Shown here piece after piece: positions 1-8,571 of a DNA stretch of 45,157 nucleotides. The stretch spans positions 1-45,157 of the forward strand of contig JAPORY010000005.1 of NCBI GenBank assembly GCA_026709985.1. The letters run 5' to 3'. The notes below the pieces were generated by a model. It had not been told where the DNA came from. It saw nothing but the letters and a program-made list of their open reading frames with translations, and did not search any database. Position 1 is the first letter of the stretch, and each line of letters starts with the position of its first letter. Source of the stretch: Aestuariivita sp. GTDB taxonomy: Bacteria > Pseudomonadota > Alphaproteobacteria > Rhodobacterales > Rhodobacteraceae. A program made the translations under genes and the position numbers.

Positions 1-853
1 CCGTTTGCAGTGAACTGGATACGAGTAACCCGCAATTTGCCATTTTCGGGATACTAGCGTTCCTTCGAAAATATAGCTTGATTGAGGAGAGCAAGGAAGT
101 CGTAACGGTGCACGACCATAGGATCAGGCTCAAGATCAAGTTCTCGCTTGAATGCTGAAATCTAGTCCTCAAGTATCAGATGCTCATCATCTAGGTCGGG
201 GACTTTAGACATCACGAAGTGGCGAGCAATGCTCTTTTCGCGTGGCCCATCAGCCTCCGCTCAAATATCTCGGACGACTTGCGTTAAACCCCGAAAGTTC
301 TGTTTATTTGGGAAAAACAGTATGACAACGAGTCAGGTAATTGTCGTGTACATATCCAACTTGAATCCGTGCGGCCAGTAAGAGAATTGATCAGAACGTA
401 GTCTGGTGCAGGACTTTCAGCCATTGTTCTTTAAGATCTTCAAATAGAAAATATCCATCCTGATATTTTTAAAATTTAACCAATCAATCTTACCCAAAGT
501 CGCAATATTAGTTTTGCATTTGTTAGAGGGCATAATCCATAATTTTCCTCGTTCATCCCCAACGTCTGGGCAGTTGCCAAGATCGCTAGCAACGTCTGGA
601 TATTCTCTCGTATTTATATATGCTCGGCAACAAAGTCAATGAGGCCGAGAACTTCATTTTACGGTTCGAGCACGTCAAAAGTGTCCAGCTTAGGTGCCTC
701 AATATCAAAATCAACAACGAGAACACTCCACCCCTGAAAGAGTAGAACGTTGTGATGTAAATGTCTGTTATGCGACTAAGCGCAATTGAAATGCCCTCTG
801 CTTTTTTGCATTGTCTCGTCGTTTTCTACAATACCGAGATCTTCTTGCTCCAT
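1..853 (-). pseudogene. Decayed ParA/MinD-like P-loop ATPase (KGGVGR-type), partial at window edge
   Basis: Read on the minus strand, this stretch gives pieces of one ATPase across shifting frames with at least seven in-frame stops. The pieces include VLVVDFDIEAP (about 692–725), FVAEHI, GKLWIMPSNK, LFFPNKQNFRGLTQVVRD, VMSKVPDLDDE and FKRELDLEPDPMVVHRYD. The VDFDxEAPGLD segment is the Walker A' region of ParA/MinD-like ATPases whose P-loop reads KGGVGR. Just upstream, another frame gives FYSFRGG, the start of such a P-loop, apparently joined by a deletion to VLVVDFD, so the P-loop itself is lost. The original start is probably the ATG at 851–853, one base after the stop of the antitoxin remnant, which implies a former operon. 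These ATPases often sit in conflict systems; that role here is inference. The 3' end lies beyond the window. Confidence 0.75.
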
Positions 854-854
854 C

Positions 855-1349
855 TCAGGCCTTAAGATTCTCGAGTCGTTGCTGGAGTAGTAGCTTTTGT
901 AGGCGTTCTATGATCTCTGGAAATGCAAGTAGCCGAAGATACCGGTCGTGCGAGTGATTCTGGATCGACAGGCTGTTTTCCCACCGATTCAAAGATGCTT
1001 TACCAAGTCCACTTACATCAGCAAATGCTGACCTAGTCATGTTATAATTTTCTCTAATTTCTCAAATTTTTTAAGGTGAAAGAACGCCAAGATGATTGCA
1101 GATCGCGTTATGCTTAAGTCGCTCGGCTGCGTAATCCAGATTTTCGAAATCACACGTTCTACACTGACGCGCTGGCACGGTTGCCGTCAGATTGGCAGTG
1201 GCTTCTCCACTCCCGTATTCGAATGTGTGAGAGTACCATTCGGTGATGACGTTCTCCTCGCCACACATGGGGCAAGACAGATTCGGTTGCACAACATGCA
1301 AACGAGACTGCGAGTCATCTTGTTGCTGTAAATTTAAGTCTGAGCTCAT
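855..1349 (-). pseudogene. YgiT/MqsA-type zinc-finger HTH antitoxin, broken by two in-frame stops
   Basis: The N-terminal part (1071–1349) has a two-CxxC zinc-binding module (CPMCG, CRTCDFE) and ends HLGVLSP. The C-terminal part (855–1040) is the helix-turn-helix half, with SAFADVSGLGKASLNRWE. Both lie in the same frame, separated only by TAA at 1071–1073 and TGA nine bases on; the linker reads SP-stop-KI-stop-EIRENYNMTRSAF, where intact relatives read like TPEEIREIREKYGM. Each stop is explained by one substitution, so this is nonsense decay and not two genes. A good Shine-Dalgarno (GAGAGGGG) precedes the ATG at 1349, three bases after the upstream toxin-like gene. In the family this protein neutralises its partner toxin and represses the operon; the broken form has lost its DNA-binding half. 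Confidence 0.8.
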
Positions 1350-1352
1350 CGC

Positions 1353-1712
1353 TTAACCCCTCTCGGCGTTGTATTCAGAATAGGGAAAGCTGCATCCGAA
1401 AATCTTTCCCGATCCTAGCCGTAACTTGACATACAATTGTTTTTGGCTTGGATTGAGGTCGATCTTCATCACGTATTCCTTAGATTCTCTTGGTTTGCTT
1501 AGCTTAACTTCCTCAATCGAATGCACGTTTTCAGGCATTGTTGCGATGAATTCCCGAGCTGACGCCTCTGTAAAGTGCGTGTCGAGCACGCCGTTTGGAT
1601 TCGTTACCAGATCTGGTCGCCAATCGGTCGGCATCTCCTTGCTGAATGTCGTGATACCAGGCTTGGTTCGTCTTGCGAGTATTGACAATTCTTTTCTGAC
1701 CGCGTCCTTCAT
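1353..1712 (-). CDS. Putative toxin-like partner of the YgiT/MqsA-type antitoxin
   Basis: The frame is open for 119 codons from ATG at 1712; an in-frame TTG at 1739 would add nine residues. The C-terminal half (EYVMKIDL, LYVKLRLGSGKIFGCSFPYSE) is a short beta-rich core of the sort seen in small proteins encoded just upstream of YgiT-type zinc-finger antitoxins, in the same toxin-then-antitoxin order as mqsRA. I do not recognise the family with certainty and see no catalytic signature, so the toxin role is inferred from position. It looks intact, unlike the two genes downstream, so any activity would go unchecked unless mild, unexpressed or already lost by missense change. A perfect palindrome lies just upstream. 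Confidence 0.5.
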   Translation of the reverse strand: MKDAVRKELSILARRTKPGITTFSKEMPTDWRPDLVTNPNGVLDTHFTEASAREFIATMPENVHSIEEVKLSKPRESKEYVMKIDLNPSQKQLYVKLRLGSGKIFGCSFPYSEYNAERG

Positions 1713-1743
1713 CGCGGTTACCGCATAGCAACCATGCAATGGC

Positions 1744-1757
1744 TAATCATATGATTA
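1744..1757. promoter_or_regulatory. 14-bp perfect palindrome upstream of the toxin-like operon
   Basis: TAATCATATGATTA is its own reverse complement and lies about 30 bases upstream of the ATG at 1712 and 5 bases upstream of the alternative TTG. Toxin–antitoxin operons are usually repressed through such palindromes by the HTH antitoxin. The half-site AATCATAT recurs at 1817–1824. The operator role is inference. Confidence 0.4.
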
Positions 1758-2925
1758 AAAATAGCGGATCTAAAGTAAGAAATACGCAAAAATCTTGGTA
1801 CTGTTCTCACAATTAGAATCATATAAGTTCCTTAACCATTTGAGATGGCGGCGGAGGAATTGATTATCGGGGTCGAGTGGATGACCGCCACCGGCCAGAC
1901 CGGATACGGCGTCGCGGACGGTTTCTCTGCCAACATTCTGGCGAGTATCCGAACTTCACTCCCCTTCCCAATCGGCCTCCCGACGACCAAATGGCCGAAT
2001 CCTGAAACAGGTACATCGTCAACCTGCGGTCCCTCATGTCCAGCAAGTACAAAATCGCGCCCTATCGCGAGGGCCAGGGGTTCGTGTCTCTCGAATACCG
2101 CGAAAATGACGGCAGGAATCCCGACGATGCACCTAAACCCTGTGGCCGCTGATCGTCGGATCGCGATAAACCGTGCTAGCCTGAAACGCAAACCGATCCC
2201 TGTGATCGCAGGGATCGGCCGTCACTCAAGTCCGGGAAATTCAAGTCAGAACCGTGACCGCTAAAGCAACGACCCCCTATGTCGCAATTCTCTACGCGGA
2301 TGTTGCGGGTCTCGGGGAAGGCAATCCAACCTCTATAGCCTTTTTCGTGACGGGCTGGACTCATACGGTTCCCAATACCGCCTTTTCCGGTCGATGTTTC
2401 AAGGCCCGGAGTCCGCAGGACGCTCTCAACTGCCTATGCGGAGTTTCCAATCTAGCACAGACGGCCGTTACGCACGGAGCGGATGGGAGCGTTGGGACGG
2501 TCGGATTTGCGAACCTTCGTAACAATAGTCTTCTTTACAACGGACCGGGCAATCAGGGCCGGCGAGGCCATAGTCACTCAAACGCGCAGTCTGAATTAGG
2601 ATTTGACGCCACTGGATGATCTGATCTTGACGGCCGCACCGGGCGGTCTGCTTCCACCGCTCCGTGAGACTGGCGGGGAGCGGCCGATAAGTCCAAAACT
2701 ACCCAGCCCGAAGTTGAATTGCCCACTCTCACCAACTGCATAAGAAGTCTGCAATACACCTGAGCGCCGAACTGCCGTTGGAAAACGGGCAGCTCAACAA
2801 TCCGAGAATCGGATTGCGGTAATCAGCAAGTCCCTCACTGTGACACGCGTTTCGTTCGCAGCTTTTCGGCATAGCGCAAGCAGAAACGGCGCGGGGTAGA
2901 GGGTCCTCCCTTGCGTTATCGGCAG
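1758..2925. other. 1.2 kb unassigned stretch, possibly decayed coding DNA
   Basis: I could not assign a gene here. It seems richer in G+C than the flanks. Several open frames of 60–140 codons overlap on both strands, none with a recognisable domain or convincing ribosome site. On the plus strand, coding-like patches (KYKIAPYREGQGFVSLEYR near 2040–2100; DSYGSQYRLFRSMFQG near 2360–2400) fall in different frames and are broken by stops, which suits a decayed gene of unknown kind. No terminal repeats or RNA gene seen. Confidence 0.3.
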
Positions 2926-3198
2926 TTAATTTAGTGAATCTTTCAAAGCTTTGGCAGCGCGAAAGGCCGCATTAGATGAAGCCTTGATTTGTATGGTCTC
3001 GCCAGTTTGAGGATTGCGACCCGTTCGAGCCGCCCGCTCAATGCGAAGGAATTTGCCGAAGCCAGGGATGCTGACTTCTTCGCCGTCGGCAAGTGCATTC
3101 GTGATTGCCTCAAATGTGGCATTTACTGCGTGCTCGGCCTGCGACTTGTTGACGACAGCAGTGCTCATAACATGGGCAACAATGTCTTGTTTTCTCAT
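2926..3198 (-). CDS. hup: HU-family DNA-binding protein
   Basis: This 90-residue protein is the usual HU length: MRKQDIVAHVMSTAVVNKSQAEHAVNATFEAI, then the family signature around GEEVSIPGFGKFLRIERAARTGRNPQTGE, then IKASSNAAFRAAKALKDSLN. HU binds DNA as a dimer with little sequence preference, bends it with proline-tipped beta arms and compacts the nucleoid. The start at 3198 is set by a good ribosome site (GGAG about 9 bases upstream); longer in-frame extensions to 3294 have no family counterpart. It stands alone, pointing toward the unassigned stretch. It could be a second HU paralogue; the sequence does not separate HupA from HupB. Confidence 0.95.
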   Translation of the reverse strand: MRKQDIVAHVMSTAVVNKSQAEHAVNATFEAITNALADGEEVSIPGFGKFLRIERAARTGRNPQTGETIQIKASSNAAFRAAKALKDSLN

Positions 3199-3432
3199 TC
3201 GTTCAATTCTCCAACTAATGTTTTCATCAAAATTCACTGACGCAACTCCGACAGTATAGTCAGTGAAGTCTCGGCTCCGCTTGCATAACTTCATAAAGAA
3301 GTTTCGACAATAATTTTTTTGCCTAATCTAGAAAAAAAATGGTGATGTATCAGGAAAGCGTGCTGTATAGCTTCATTAATCTGGATAGTCCGACTATCAT
3401 GGTGCGCTGATAAAAGTTTGATGAGAGGAAAA

Positions 3433-4203
3433 ATGCGTAGACGATTGGACTGGGCGGAGTACCGCCACAATGAGTATCGGACGGTTGATCAAGAAAGCAC
3501 GATTGCCATTTTTCCAACCGCAGCCGTAGAGCAACACGGTCCGCATTTACCCGTGGGAACCGATATGTACATCGCGCAGGGAATGCTCGACAAACTCCGT
3601 CAGCTTTGTCCGAATGATCTCGATATTCGCATTTTGCCGGTCCAAGCGATCGGAAAGTCAAACGAGCATCAGCACGCCATTGGCACCATTACGCTTTCGG
3701 CCCAAACAGCTTTGAAGGTCTGGACCGAAATAGGATTGTCGGTCGCTGGTACTGGATTGCGAAAAATCGTGATTATTAATTCGCACGGAGGTAACCTCGC
3801 GCTTATTGATATCTTGGCCCGTGAGTTACGCGTTCAAGCCGCCATGTTAGCAATAAAATGTCAGTGGGGCGGCTTTGGCTATCCGGAAGGTTTGTTTTCC
3901 GAGCAAGAGCAACGCTTTGGAATCCATGGTGGTGATGTCGAGACCTCGCTAATGTTAGCGTTTCAACCACATTGCGTCGACATGGAGCAGGCGAAGGATT
4001 TCCGATCAACTGCTGAATCAGAGCCCATCCAGCCAATAGGCCCAATTTCGTATGGGTGGATTGCTTCAGACTTGAACTCAGAGGGGGTTGTTGGCGAAGC
4101 GCATCTTGCGACAGCTGAAAAGGGTCGCGAGACTTGCGCACTCCAGGTCAACAACTTCATTGAGTTCTTGCGAACTGTTCGGGATACCAAATTGCAGTGG
4201 TAA
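3433..4203 (+). CDS. Creatininase-family metal-dependent amidohydrolase
   Basis: The 256-residue protein matches the creatininase fold in length and motifs. Metal and catalytic positions are visible: EQHGPHLPVGTD (E33, H35, D44), INSHGGN (H118) and GIHGGDVETS (H165, E170). The start at 3433 has GAGAGGA directly upstream; ATG 3421 and TTG 3418 lie inside or before that ribosome site. True creatininase opens creatinine to creatine, and creatinase then gives sarcosine, the substrate of the oxidase at 14.3–20 kb. But the family also holds other amidohydrolases (for example FAPy deformylase and the mycofactocin peptidase MftE), and no creatinase is seen here, so the substrate is open. It is transcribed alone. 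Confidence 0.8.
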   Translation: MRRRLDWAEYRHNEYRTVDQESTIAIFPTAAVEQHGPHLPVGTDMYIAQGMLDKLRQLCPNDLDIRILPVQAIGKSNEHQHAIGTITLSAQTALKVWTEIGLSVAGTGLRKIVIINSHGGNLALIDILARELRVQAAMLAIKCQWGGFGYPEGLFSEQEQRFGIHGGDVETSLMLAFQPHCVDMEQAKDFRSTAESEPIQPIGPISYGWIASDLNSEGVVGEAHLATAEKGRETCALQVNNFIEFLRTVRDTKLQW

Positions 4204-4316
4204 CAGTTGATTAGAGTTCTAGGATGAACCGTTTGGATTGAAACCTAATTGATGGTAAATTTCCTCTTCATTGGTAACTTGATGATCCCGTAACCTGGCA
4301 GCTTCCACAAGTAGGG

Positions 4317-4336
4317 TATGCCTTGATTGAGGCATA
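4317..4336. other. 7-bp inverted repeat between convergent genes
   Basis: TATGCCT, loop TGATTG, AGGCATA lies between the convergent creatininase-family gene and dabA. It could form a hairpin on either strand, but neither side carries a U-tract, so it is a weak terminator candidate at best. Confidence 0.25.
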
Positions 4337-4399
4337 TAACAGAAAAAGCTATTGTCTATCTTGCCGATTGAGCTTGCTCATGATCTCGGAATTGCCTGA

Positions 4400-6775
4400 C
4401 TATAAGGGGATCGCGTCCCACTGTAGATTGCGGGCATAACGCATCGACGGAACCCCTCGTTCATTGATTGCGAGTAAGTGTAGCCAGTTGTTGTCAAAAA
4501 GATTTTTCACCCCTGGATGTCGTTGCAAAATGGCAGTCATAGCGTTTTCGGGTGCTTCGATTGCGACCGTCAAGCGCAAAGGATCATGTTGATAATCTTC
4601 TCCATCATGAACAGATTGCCAAGGAAGCCCTGATCGAAGATTGCCACCATTGCCTTCTAGAACGCCAATACCGCCGATGACATTATGCAAAAGTTTATTT
4701 CCGCCGCCAAATAGACTCGGCGTTACAGTTGAACCGAAATATTGTAGGCTGATCCAACTTGCTACGACCACAGGTGCTGTCATGATGAGTTCGAGAATCT
4801 TAAAGTCGGGATCGTTTCGCCAATCGTAGCTGTGGAGGAAAGCTTGACCATTGAGGTTTTTTTCTAGCGTTCGCTGGCGGGGTGCAGCAATGAAGGTACG
4901 GCACCCGGCAAGTCCCCATTCGGGCCGAATTTCCGACCAATCTCGTGCGCGTCTTTCAATATCGTTGGTTGCCTTAACCGTTGGCAGGCGCATAGCCCGC
5001 TCGCTCCTCGCAAGTTTGGCTGCGCCGTTGAGCCAGCGTCGAATTTGCTTTAGGTCGGTTTCGCGGTTCGGCAATATATCTTCGTCAAAAAACGTGACCT
5101 CATCCGTCGTTGTATTGTGCAATGCTGCTATAAATAAAGTGTCTCCGGGGATGTTAATACCACGCTTGCCGATATGGTCCTGAATCACCTTATCGTTGAG
5201 CAAACTGGCCAACAGCCTAGCGTTGACATCGCCGGCGTAACCACCGCAAGCCCCGCAGTGCAAACCGCTTTCGTGAGGATTATTGGTAACGCTGGCGCCA
5301 TGTCCAACGAGCATGACAATTCGTGCAAAGTTGTCAGTCAGCGACATTGCCTGCAGTACCGTGTGCACGAGGTCTACGCGCTCAACGAGATCAAGGTCAG
5401 AATCGAAGCGTGGGGCTGGGTCGGGAAGTTTGTCCTTCGAGTTGAAGGCGAGAGTATCGCGTAACAATTTTCCAAAATACACCGGACCAGTGGCCTCAAC
5501 AAATGCAAATGATGACACTGCCGCAAGTTTGAAGCGACCCCAAGCTCTCTTAGCTCTGGCCGCACAACGACGTGCGAGATCATCTGAACTAGCTTCAACT
5601 GCCGTTGTTTTGAGTTGGCAGGGTAGAAGTGCTGGACCGCGTTCTTCAAGTACCTCGGAGCCAGCCGCCTGATGGGCGGTTGCGATTCCAAAAAAGCCAG
5701 CAAAACCAATGGTCTCGATTTTTGCGTCAAGGCTTTCCAATGCTCGTCGAAAAATTTCTGAGCGAACGTCAATACAAAATGCTGCCTGTAAATCACGCCG
5801 CTCATGATCCCCGTTTAGTTCGCTAGGATGAAGTCTGTCGAGAAGTTTGCGCTGTTCAGCATGCTCGGCAGCGGTAAGCAGAATCGTATCAATAATCTCC
5901 TGCTTGCTCGGAACCAAGGGCTGCATGTGAGCCGTGAGCACCGCTCGCCATTTGGACTCAATCTGATCGCGATATTGTTCAAGAAGCGCTTCTTCCCACA
6001 CTAAGCGAATGGCTAGGAGTTCGGTGGTGGTATCGTCAGATGCGTTATTCAGTTCTGCTTGCCAGCTAAAGAAGCGTCCAAACTGTGACCATCCGCCGAG
6101 CGAAAGGAGAAGCTTCAAAAAAACACTCTCCGACGCGGCCTGAGTAATGCCGAGGGTATTGCAAGCGCGATAAAGGGTCCGCCAGTGCGAGCGGGATGTT
6201 TCATTGACAAACTTACTAAAGCCCTTGAGTCCGTGAATCTCGGGCGATATGTCGCGCGTTGCGAACGATCTCCAAGCAATATAGGCGCCCTCTGACCGGT
6301 TCGGTTGCCATAAAGCTTGTCCAAGATCGAAGTGGCTTGCCGCCCAATGTCCGACCCGATCCGCAACAATTTCTGGCCAAGCGATCCCAGACACCTCGGC
6401 AGCGAGATCGGCAACGGTCGGCAGCGGAGTGGCTGATTCTGGTGCTTCGGAGAGAGCGTCGATGAGTTGTTGTCGACTCGGCTGTTCCAGATTGTCGACT
6501 AAGGTGCGTTTCGCGCTGTCTAAATCCTCAGTGTTGATCACGCCCGTCGCAAATTTTTTGGCATGGACAGAGCGCGGCGGCGTGACGCTCACTCCCGCAA
6601 GGCGGTTGAATCTTGCCGCGGTAATCACGAGTGGCTCATCGGCTTGTCCGAGGAACGGGTTAACTGCAACGCTTGACGCCAACGGAAATAGCGGCGGGAT
6701 TGCTTTTGCGGCGTGATCAGCAGACTCAGCTAGTCTGACAAGATCGTGAGGATAATCGCTGTGAGGAAGAGGCAT
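4400..6775 (-). CDS. dabA: DabA-type inorganic carbon transporter subunit (DUF2309/UPF0753)
   Basis: The 791-residue protein is full length for the family. It is the cytosolic, beta-carbonic-anhydrase-like subunit of the DAB complex, which with DabB is proposed to couple cation flow to one-way hydration of CO2 to bicarbonate. The expected zinc-site residues are all visible: FCIDVRSE (C334, D336) and VGHGASVTNNPHESGLHCGACGG (H492, C507). The C-to-D spacing of 2 and H-to-C spacing of 15 equal those of characterised DabA (C351, D353, H524, C539). The gene starts two bases after the dabB stop, so the two are one operon, with a divergent LysR regulator upstream. Nothing looks broken. The transport role here is inferred from the family. 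Confidence 0.93.
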   Translation of the reverse strand: MPLPHSDYPHDLVRLAESADHAAKAIPPLFPLASSVAVNPFLGQADEPLVITAARFNRLAGVSVTPPRSVHAKKFATGVINTEDLDSAKRTLVDNLEQPSRQQLIDALSEAPESATPLPTVADLAAEVSGIAWPEIVADRVGHWAASHFDLGQALWQPNRSEGAYIAWRSFATRDISPEIHGLKGFSKFVNETSRSHWRTLYRACNTLGITQAASESVFLKLLLSLGGWSQFGRFFSWQAELNNASDDTTTELLAIRLVWEEALLEQYRDQIESKWRAVLTAHMQPLVPSKQEIIDTILLTAAEHAEQRKLLDRLHPSELNGDHERRDLQAAFCIDVRSEIFRRALESLDAKIETIGFAGFFGIATAHQAAGSEVLEERGPALLPCQLKTTAVEASSDDLARRCAARAKRAWGRFKLAAVSSFAFVEATGPVYFGKLLRDTLAFNSKDKLPDPAPRFDSDLDLVERVDLVHTVLQAMSLTDNFARIVMLVGHGASVTNNPHESGLHCGACGGYAGDVNARLLASLLNDKVIQDHIGKRGINIPGDTLFIAALHNTTTDEVTFFDEDILPNRETDLKQIRRWLNGAAKLARSERAMRLPTVKATNDIERRARDWSEIRPEWGLAGCRTFIAAPRQRTLEKNLNGQAFLHSYDWRNDPDFKILELIMTAPVVVASWISLQYFGSTVTPSLFGGGNKLLHNVIGGIGVLEGNGGNLRSGLPWQSVHDGEDYQHDPLRLTVAIEAPENAMTAILQRHPGVKNLFDNNWLHLLAINERGVPSMRYARNLQWDAIPL

Positions 6776-6777
6776 GA

Positions 6778-8343
6778 TTAATTCTCGTGCGACGAGGGTT
6801 TCGGTTCAGTTTTCCAACCGCCGATAAAGCGATCAAATAGCGTATTGACGTAGAGCCCGTTCGAGAGATGAACTCGAATTCCTGCCGCTGCGGGATGCGG
6901 GGCCCAGAGCGGGAACGTCGCCTGCGCCAGAGCAACAGCGCCGAAGCTTGTGAGAGCCAGTAAGAGTAAAGCCCATTCGAGCGCCTGTGGTGCTGGGGTC
7001 GGTGGAAGCGTGCCGTGCGTTAAGAATTCAGCTGCAGTTTGCAAGAAAAAGTAACTGAGAGACGTCGCCGCCGAGTATAGGACCGTTCGCTGTGTTAGTG
7101 CCGCAGGGGCAGCGTCCGCCAAACCTTGCGCAAGGAGATAGGCGACGCCGAAAATAAGAATCATCCCGAGCGCGATGCTTTGGACTGACTTAGTTTCCAA
7201 TCCAAAGATCAATCCAACCAATAGGAATATCGCGATCGCCACCCCAAATGCTTGCAGCACTTTAGCTAGACTGGGCACGGCAACAGGCCCGGGTCGCAGG
7301 TTTGCGGCAATGTCGGCTATCGCGGCACCAGAGCTCAAAAAAGCATGAGCCTTATAAAGTGAGTGTGCCACGATGTGTAAGAGTGCCAGCGGGAAAAGGG
7401 CAAGGCCGCACTGAAAAATCATAAATCCCATCTGCGCAATGGTTGACCAAGCAAGAGAAGTCTTAACGGCGGGCTGGGTAAGCATGACCAAGCTAGCGAA
7501 CAGGGCGGTGAACCCGCCCAATATCGCTAGCAAGGCCAGAATTCCCGAAGCTGCTAACATGACATCAGCCAGCCGAATGAGTAAAAAACCACCAGCATTG
7601 ATAACACCAGCATGAAGCAAGGCAGACACCGGGGTAGGTGCCTCCATAACCTCGGTAAGCCAACCGTGAGCAGGAAATTGGGCGGAGGCAAGTATTGCCG
7701 CGATTGCAATGCAAAGGCCAATAAACGTGGTCAGTGCCGAAGTCTGAATTTGTGCATTCAGAGTTGCGATGTCGGTTGTGCCGTAGATGCCAATCAGCAA
7801 AGCAACAGCAAGAAATAGAGCAATTTCGCTCGCTCGCGCAGTTATGGTTTTCTTTCGGGCAGCGCGAACAGCAGCAGCTCGCTCTGGATAATGCAGTAAT
7901 AATCGGTGCAGGAGGTGATTGGTGATAATCCACGCCAACAACAGTTGTATCAGATTACCGGCCAAAACGAGCATGAGGACAGACGCCAACGCTGCTAAAA
8001 TGCAGCCAATGAATTTCCCCTGTCTCTCTTCTCCGTCCATGTAGGTGACGGCATAACGGATTACGACCCAACCCACAAAGCTTACAAGAAGGTTCATGGT
8101 CACACTGATAACGTCGAGCCGGATAGAAATCCCTGCCCCGAACAGACCAATTAGCGGCGTAGTGCCAGCGCCTTTTGTAATCAATAGACCGATTGATGTA
8201 AGGGCAACAAATATTGTCGCGAGAGTGGCCAGTTGACCAAGCACTAAAAGCCGCCGCGGTCTTCGACCAGGCTCAAGTAGACTTAAACTGGCCGCAGCGA
8301 CCAATAGGATCGGGCTGAGAAGAGGAAGATATAGATACGTCAA
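6778..8343 (-). CDS. dabB: DabB-type proton-conducting membrane subunit (NuoL/MrpA-like)
   Basis: This is a very hydrophobic 521-residue protein of the complex I NuoL/Mrp antiporter superfamily. Visible marks are YMDGEERQGKFIG, the WLTEVMEAPTPVSALLHAG loop typical of proton-translocating subunits, and HIVAHSLYKAHAFLSSG. No other complex I or Mrp genes are nearby, and the partner directly downstream is DabA, so it is best read as the membrane half of the DAB inorganic-carbon pump. The start is TTG at 8343, with AGGA eight bases upstream. Cation specificity (H+ or Na+) cannot be told from sequence. Expression is probably under the divergent LysR gene. Confidence 0.9.
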   Translation of the reverse strand: MTYLYLPLLSPILLVAAASLSLLEPGRRPRRLLVLGQLATLATIFVALTSIGLLITKGAGTTPLIGLFGAGISIRLDVISVTMNLLVSFVGWVVIRYAVTYMDGEERQGKFIGCILAALASVLMLVLAGNLIQLLLAWIITNHLLHRLLLHYPERAAAVRAARKKTITARASEIALFLAVALLIGIYGTTDIATLNAQIQTSALTTFIGLCIAIAAILASAQFPAHGWLTEVMEAPTPVSALLHAGVINAGGFLLIRLADVMLAASGILALLAILGGFTALFASLVMLTQPAVKTSLAWSTIAQMGFMIFQCGLALFPLALLHIVAHSLYKAHAFLSSGAAIADIAANLRPGPVAVPSLAKVLQAFGVAIAIFLLVGLIFGLETKSVQSIALGMILIFGVAYLLAQGLADAAPAALTQRTVLYSAATSLSYFFLQTAAEFLTHGTLPPTPAPQALEWALLLLALTSFGAVALAQATFPLWAPHPAAAGIRVHLSNGLYVNTLFDRFIGGWKTEPKPSSHEN

Positions 8344-8431
8344 TTCCGTTATCCTCGTGAACTCGGATTCAATAACAAAACGTAATATGGAGAATTATTA
8401 CCTTAAATAAAAGTATATTGTTTTAGCTTTT

Positions 8432-8446
8432 TACTTTTAAAAAGTA
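8432..8446. promoter_or_regulatory. Inverted repeat in the dabB–lysR divergent region, candidate LysR operator
   Basis: TACTTTT-A-AAAAGTA has perfect 7-bp arms and lies in the AT-rich 228-bp gap between the two divergent starts. It has the T-N(11)-A-like dyad form bound by LysR-type regulators. That the adjacent LysR protein binds it is inference. Confidence 0.4.
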
Positions 8447-8571
8447 GAAGTATCGTTAAATTGTGATATCCTAACTAGATTGCAATCTTTGGTGGGTGTG
8501 AGTGGTGAAGATTTTTGCAATTGTCCGACCTATCAACGCAAATTCAGCCAAATCCGAATTATGGGGGAGAC

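Noticed and set aside
1845-2264. A 139-codon plus-strand frame
   Set aside because: Its composition is Pro/Ser/Thr/Arg-rich without any domain, it is opposed by an equally long minus-strand frame, and it lacks a ribosome site.
5374-5805. A 143-codon minus-strand frame inside dabA
   Set aside because: It is an out-of-frame shadow of the DabA gene, whose own frame carries all family motifs.
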